A stretch of DNA of 6,440 nt, taken from positions 1-6,440 of the forward strand of contig DYON01000153.1 in the NCBI GenBank assembly GCA_020720525.1, given 5' to 3'. Below the pieces are notes generated by a model. It had not been told where the DNA came from and ran no database searches. It saw only the letters and a list, made by a program, of their open reading frames with translations. This DNA comes from Acetofilamentum sp. GTDB taxonomy: Bacteria > Bacteroidota > Bacteroidia > Bacteroidales > DTU049. How positions within the stretch are numbered: the stretch's first letter is position 1; every line of letters starts with the position of its first letter. Below, piece by piece: positions 6,378 to 6,440 of the stretch. Position numbers and translations under genes: made by a program.

Positions 6378-6440
6378 GATACAGCGCAAGCTGCAACATT
6401 TAAAATGCTCATTAGTGCAAAACTCAGCATGACAGCGGTA

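Larger units (their letters stand above)
6249..6440 (+). repeat. Composite inverted repeat element, copy B, may continue past window end
   Basis: Second copy in the same orientation as copy A, 35 nt downstream of it. It starts with TGTCATTCTGAG (6249-6260), has GTCATTCT / AGAATGAC at 6250-6257 and 6304-6311, and ends with CTCAGCATGACA (6423-6434) plus GCGGTA. Blocks shared exactly with copy A include 6296-6312, the 20-nt block 6329-6348 and the 55-nt block 6386-6440. The extra length comes from a longer left palindrome (6263-6295) and an additional palindrome (6349-6377). Identity runs to the last base of the window, so the repeat could extend or recur beyond it. Confidence 0.85.

Noticed and set aside
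6068..6440. CRISPR array or ordinary MITE
   Set aside because: There are only two long repeats with internal palindromes and no uniform spacers, so not CRISPR. The flanks (AAACAT and GCGGTA for copy A) show no target-site duplication, so a classical MITE is not supported.

Overview
The window looks like a chromosomal segment from a member of the Bacteroidota (Bacteroidetes), probably an environmental Bacteroidia relative. Three things point there: a leucyl-tRNA synthetase with the long acceptor-side insert and the GWEVEKMSKS signature familiar from that phylum, an ECF sigma / membrane anti-sigma / GIN-type adhesin gene set, and a TAnnTTTG-type -7 promoter element upstream of leuS. This assignment rests on recalled family features, not on a search.

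Layout. Positions 2-325 (+) hold the C-terminal third of a cytoplasmic type I L-asparaginase whose start lies outside the window. It converges on a three-gene operon read on the minus strand: ECF sigma factor (2628-2062), single-pass membrane anti-sigma-like protein (2072-1422) and secreted GIN/DUF4097-like protein (1438-359). The three genes overlap by 11 and 17 bp, so they are almost certainly co-transcribed and translationally coupled. A divergent, gene-free region of about 317 bp (2629-2945) carries a good -7 promoter candidate for leuS and only weak candidates for the sigma operon. leuS (2946-6038, +) fills most of the remainder. The last 400 bp are non-coding and hold two copies of a structured, near-palindromic repeat.

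The main discovery candidate is inside leuS. The synthetase is 1030 residues long because a domain of about 113 residues (residues 632-744) sits in frame between the catalytic core and the KMSKS loop, at the start of the leucine-specific region. It reads as a DUF559 / Vsr-like PD-(D/E)XK nuclease fold: a helix with an LW pair, then RRFDFY, then an IIEVK strand. All synthetase signatures are intact on both sides (HVGH, TTRPDT, the editing VPAHDSRD motif, KMSKS). This therefore looks like a working LeuRS carrying a nuclease-like domain as cargo, not an intein and not a broken gene.

The second candidate is the repeat pair at 6068-6213 and 6249-6440. Each copy is two inverted half-units of the form TGTCATnCTGAG, variable palindrome, GTATCGAAGnATG. 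The stems in the two half-units differ by paired (compensatory) changes. The copies differ from each other mainly by which short palindrome occupies a fixed site, including a clean 29-nt palindrome inserted in TC^GA. The organisation resembles REP/BIME elements.
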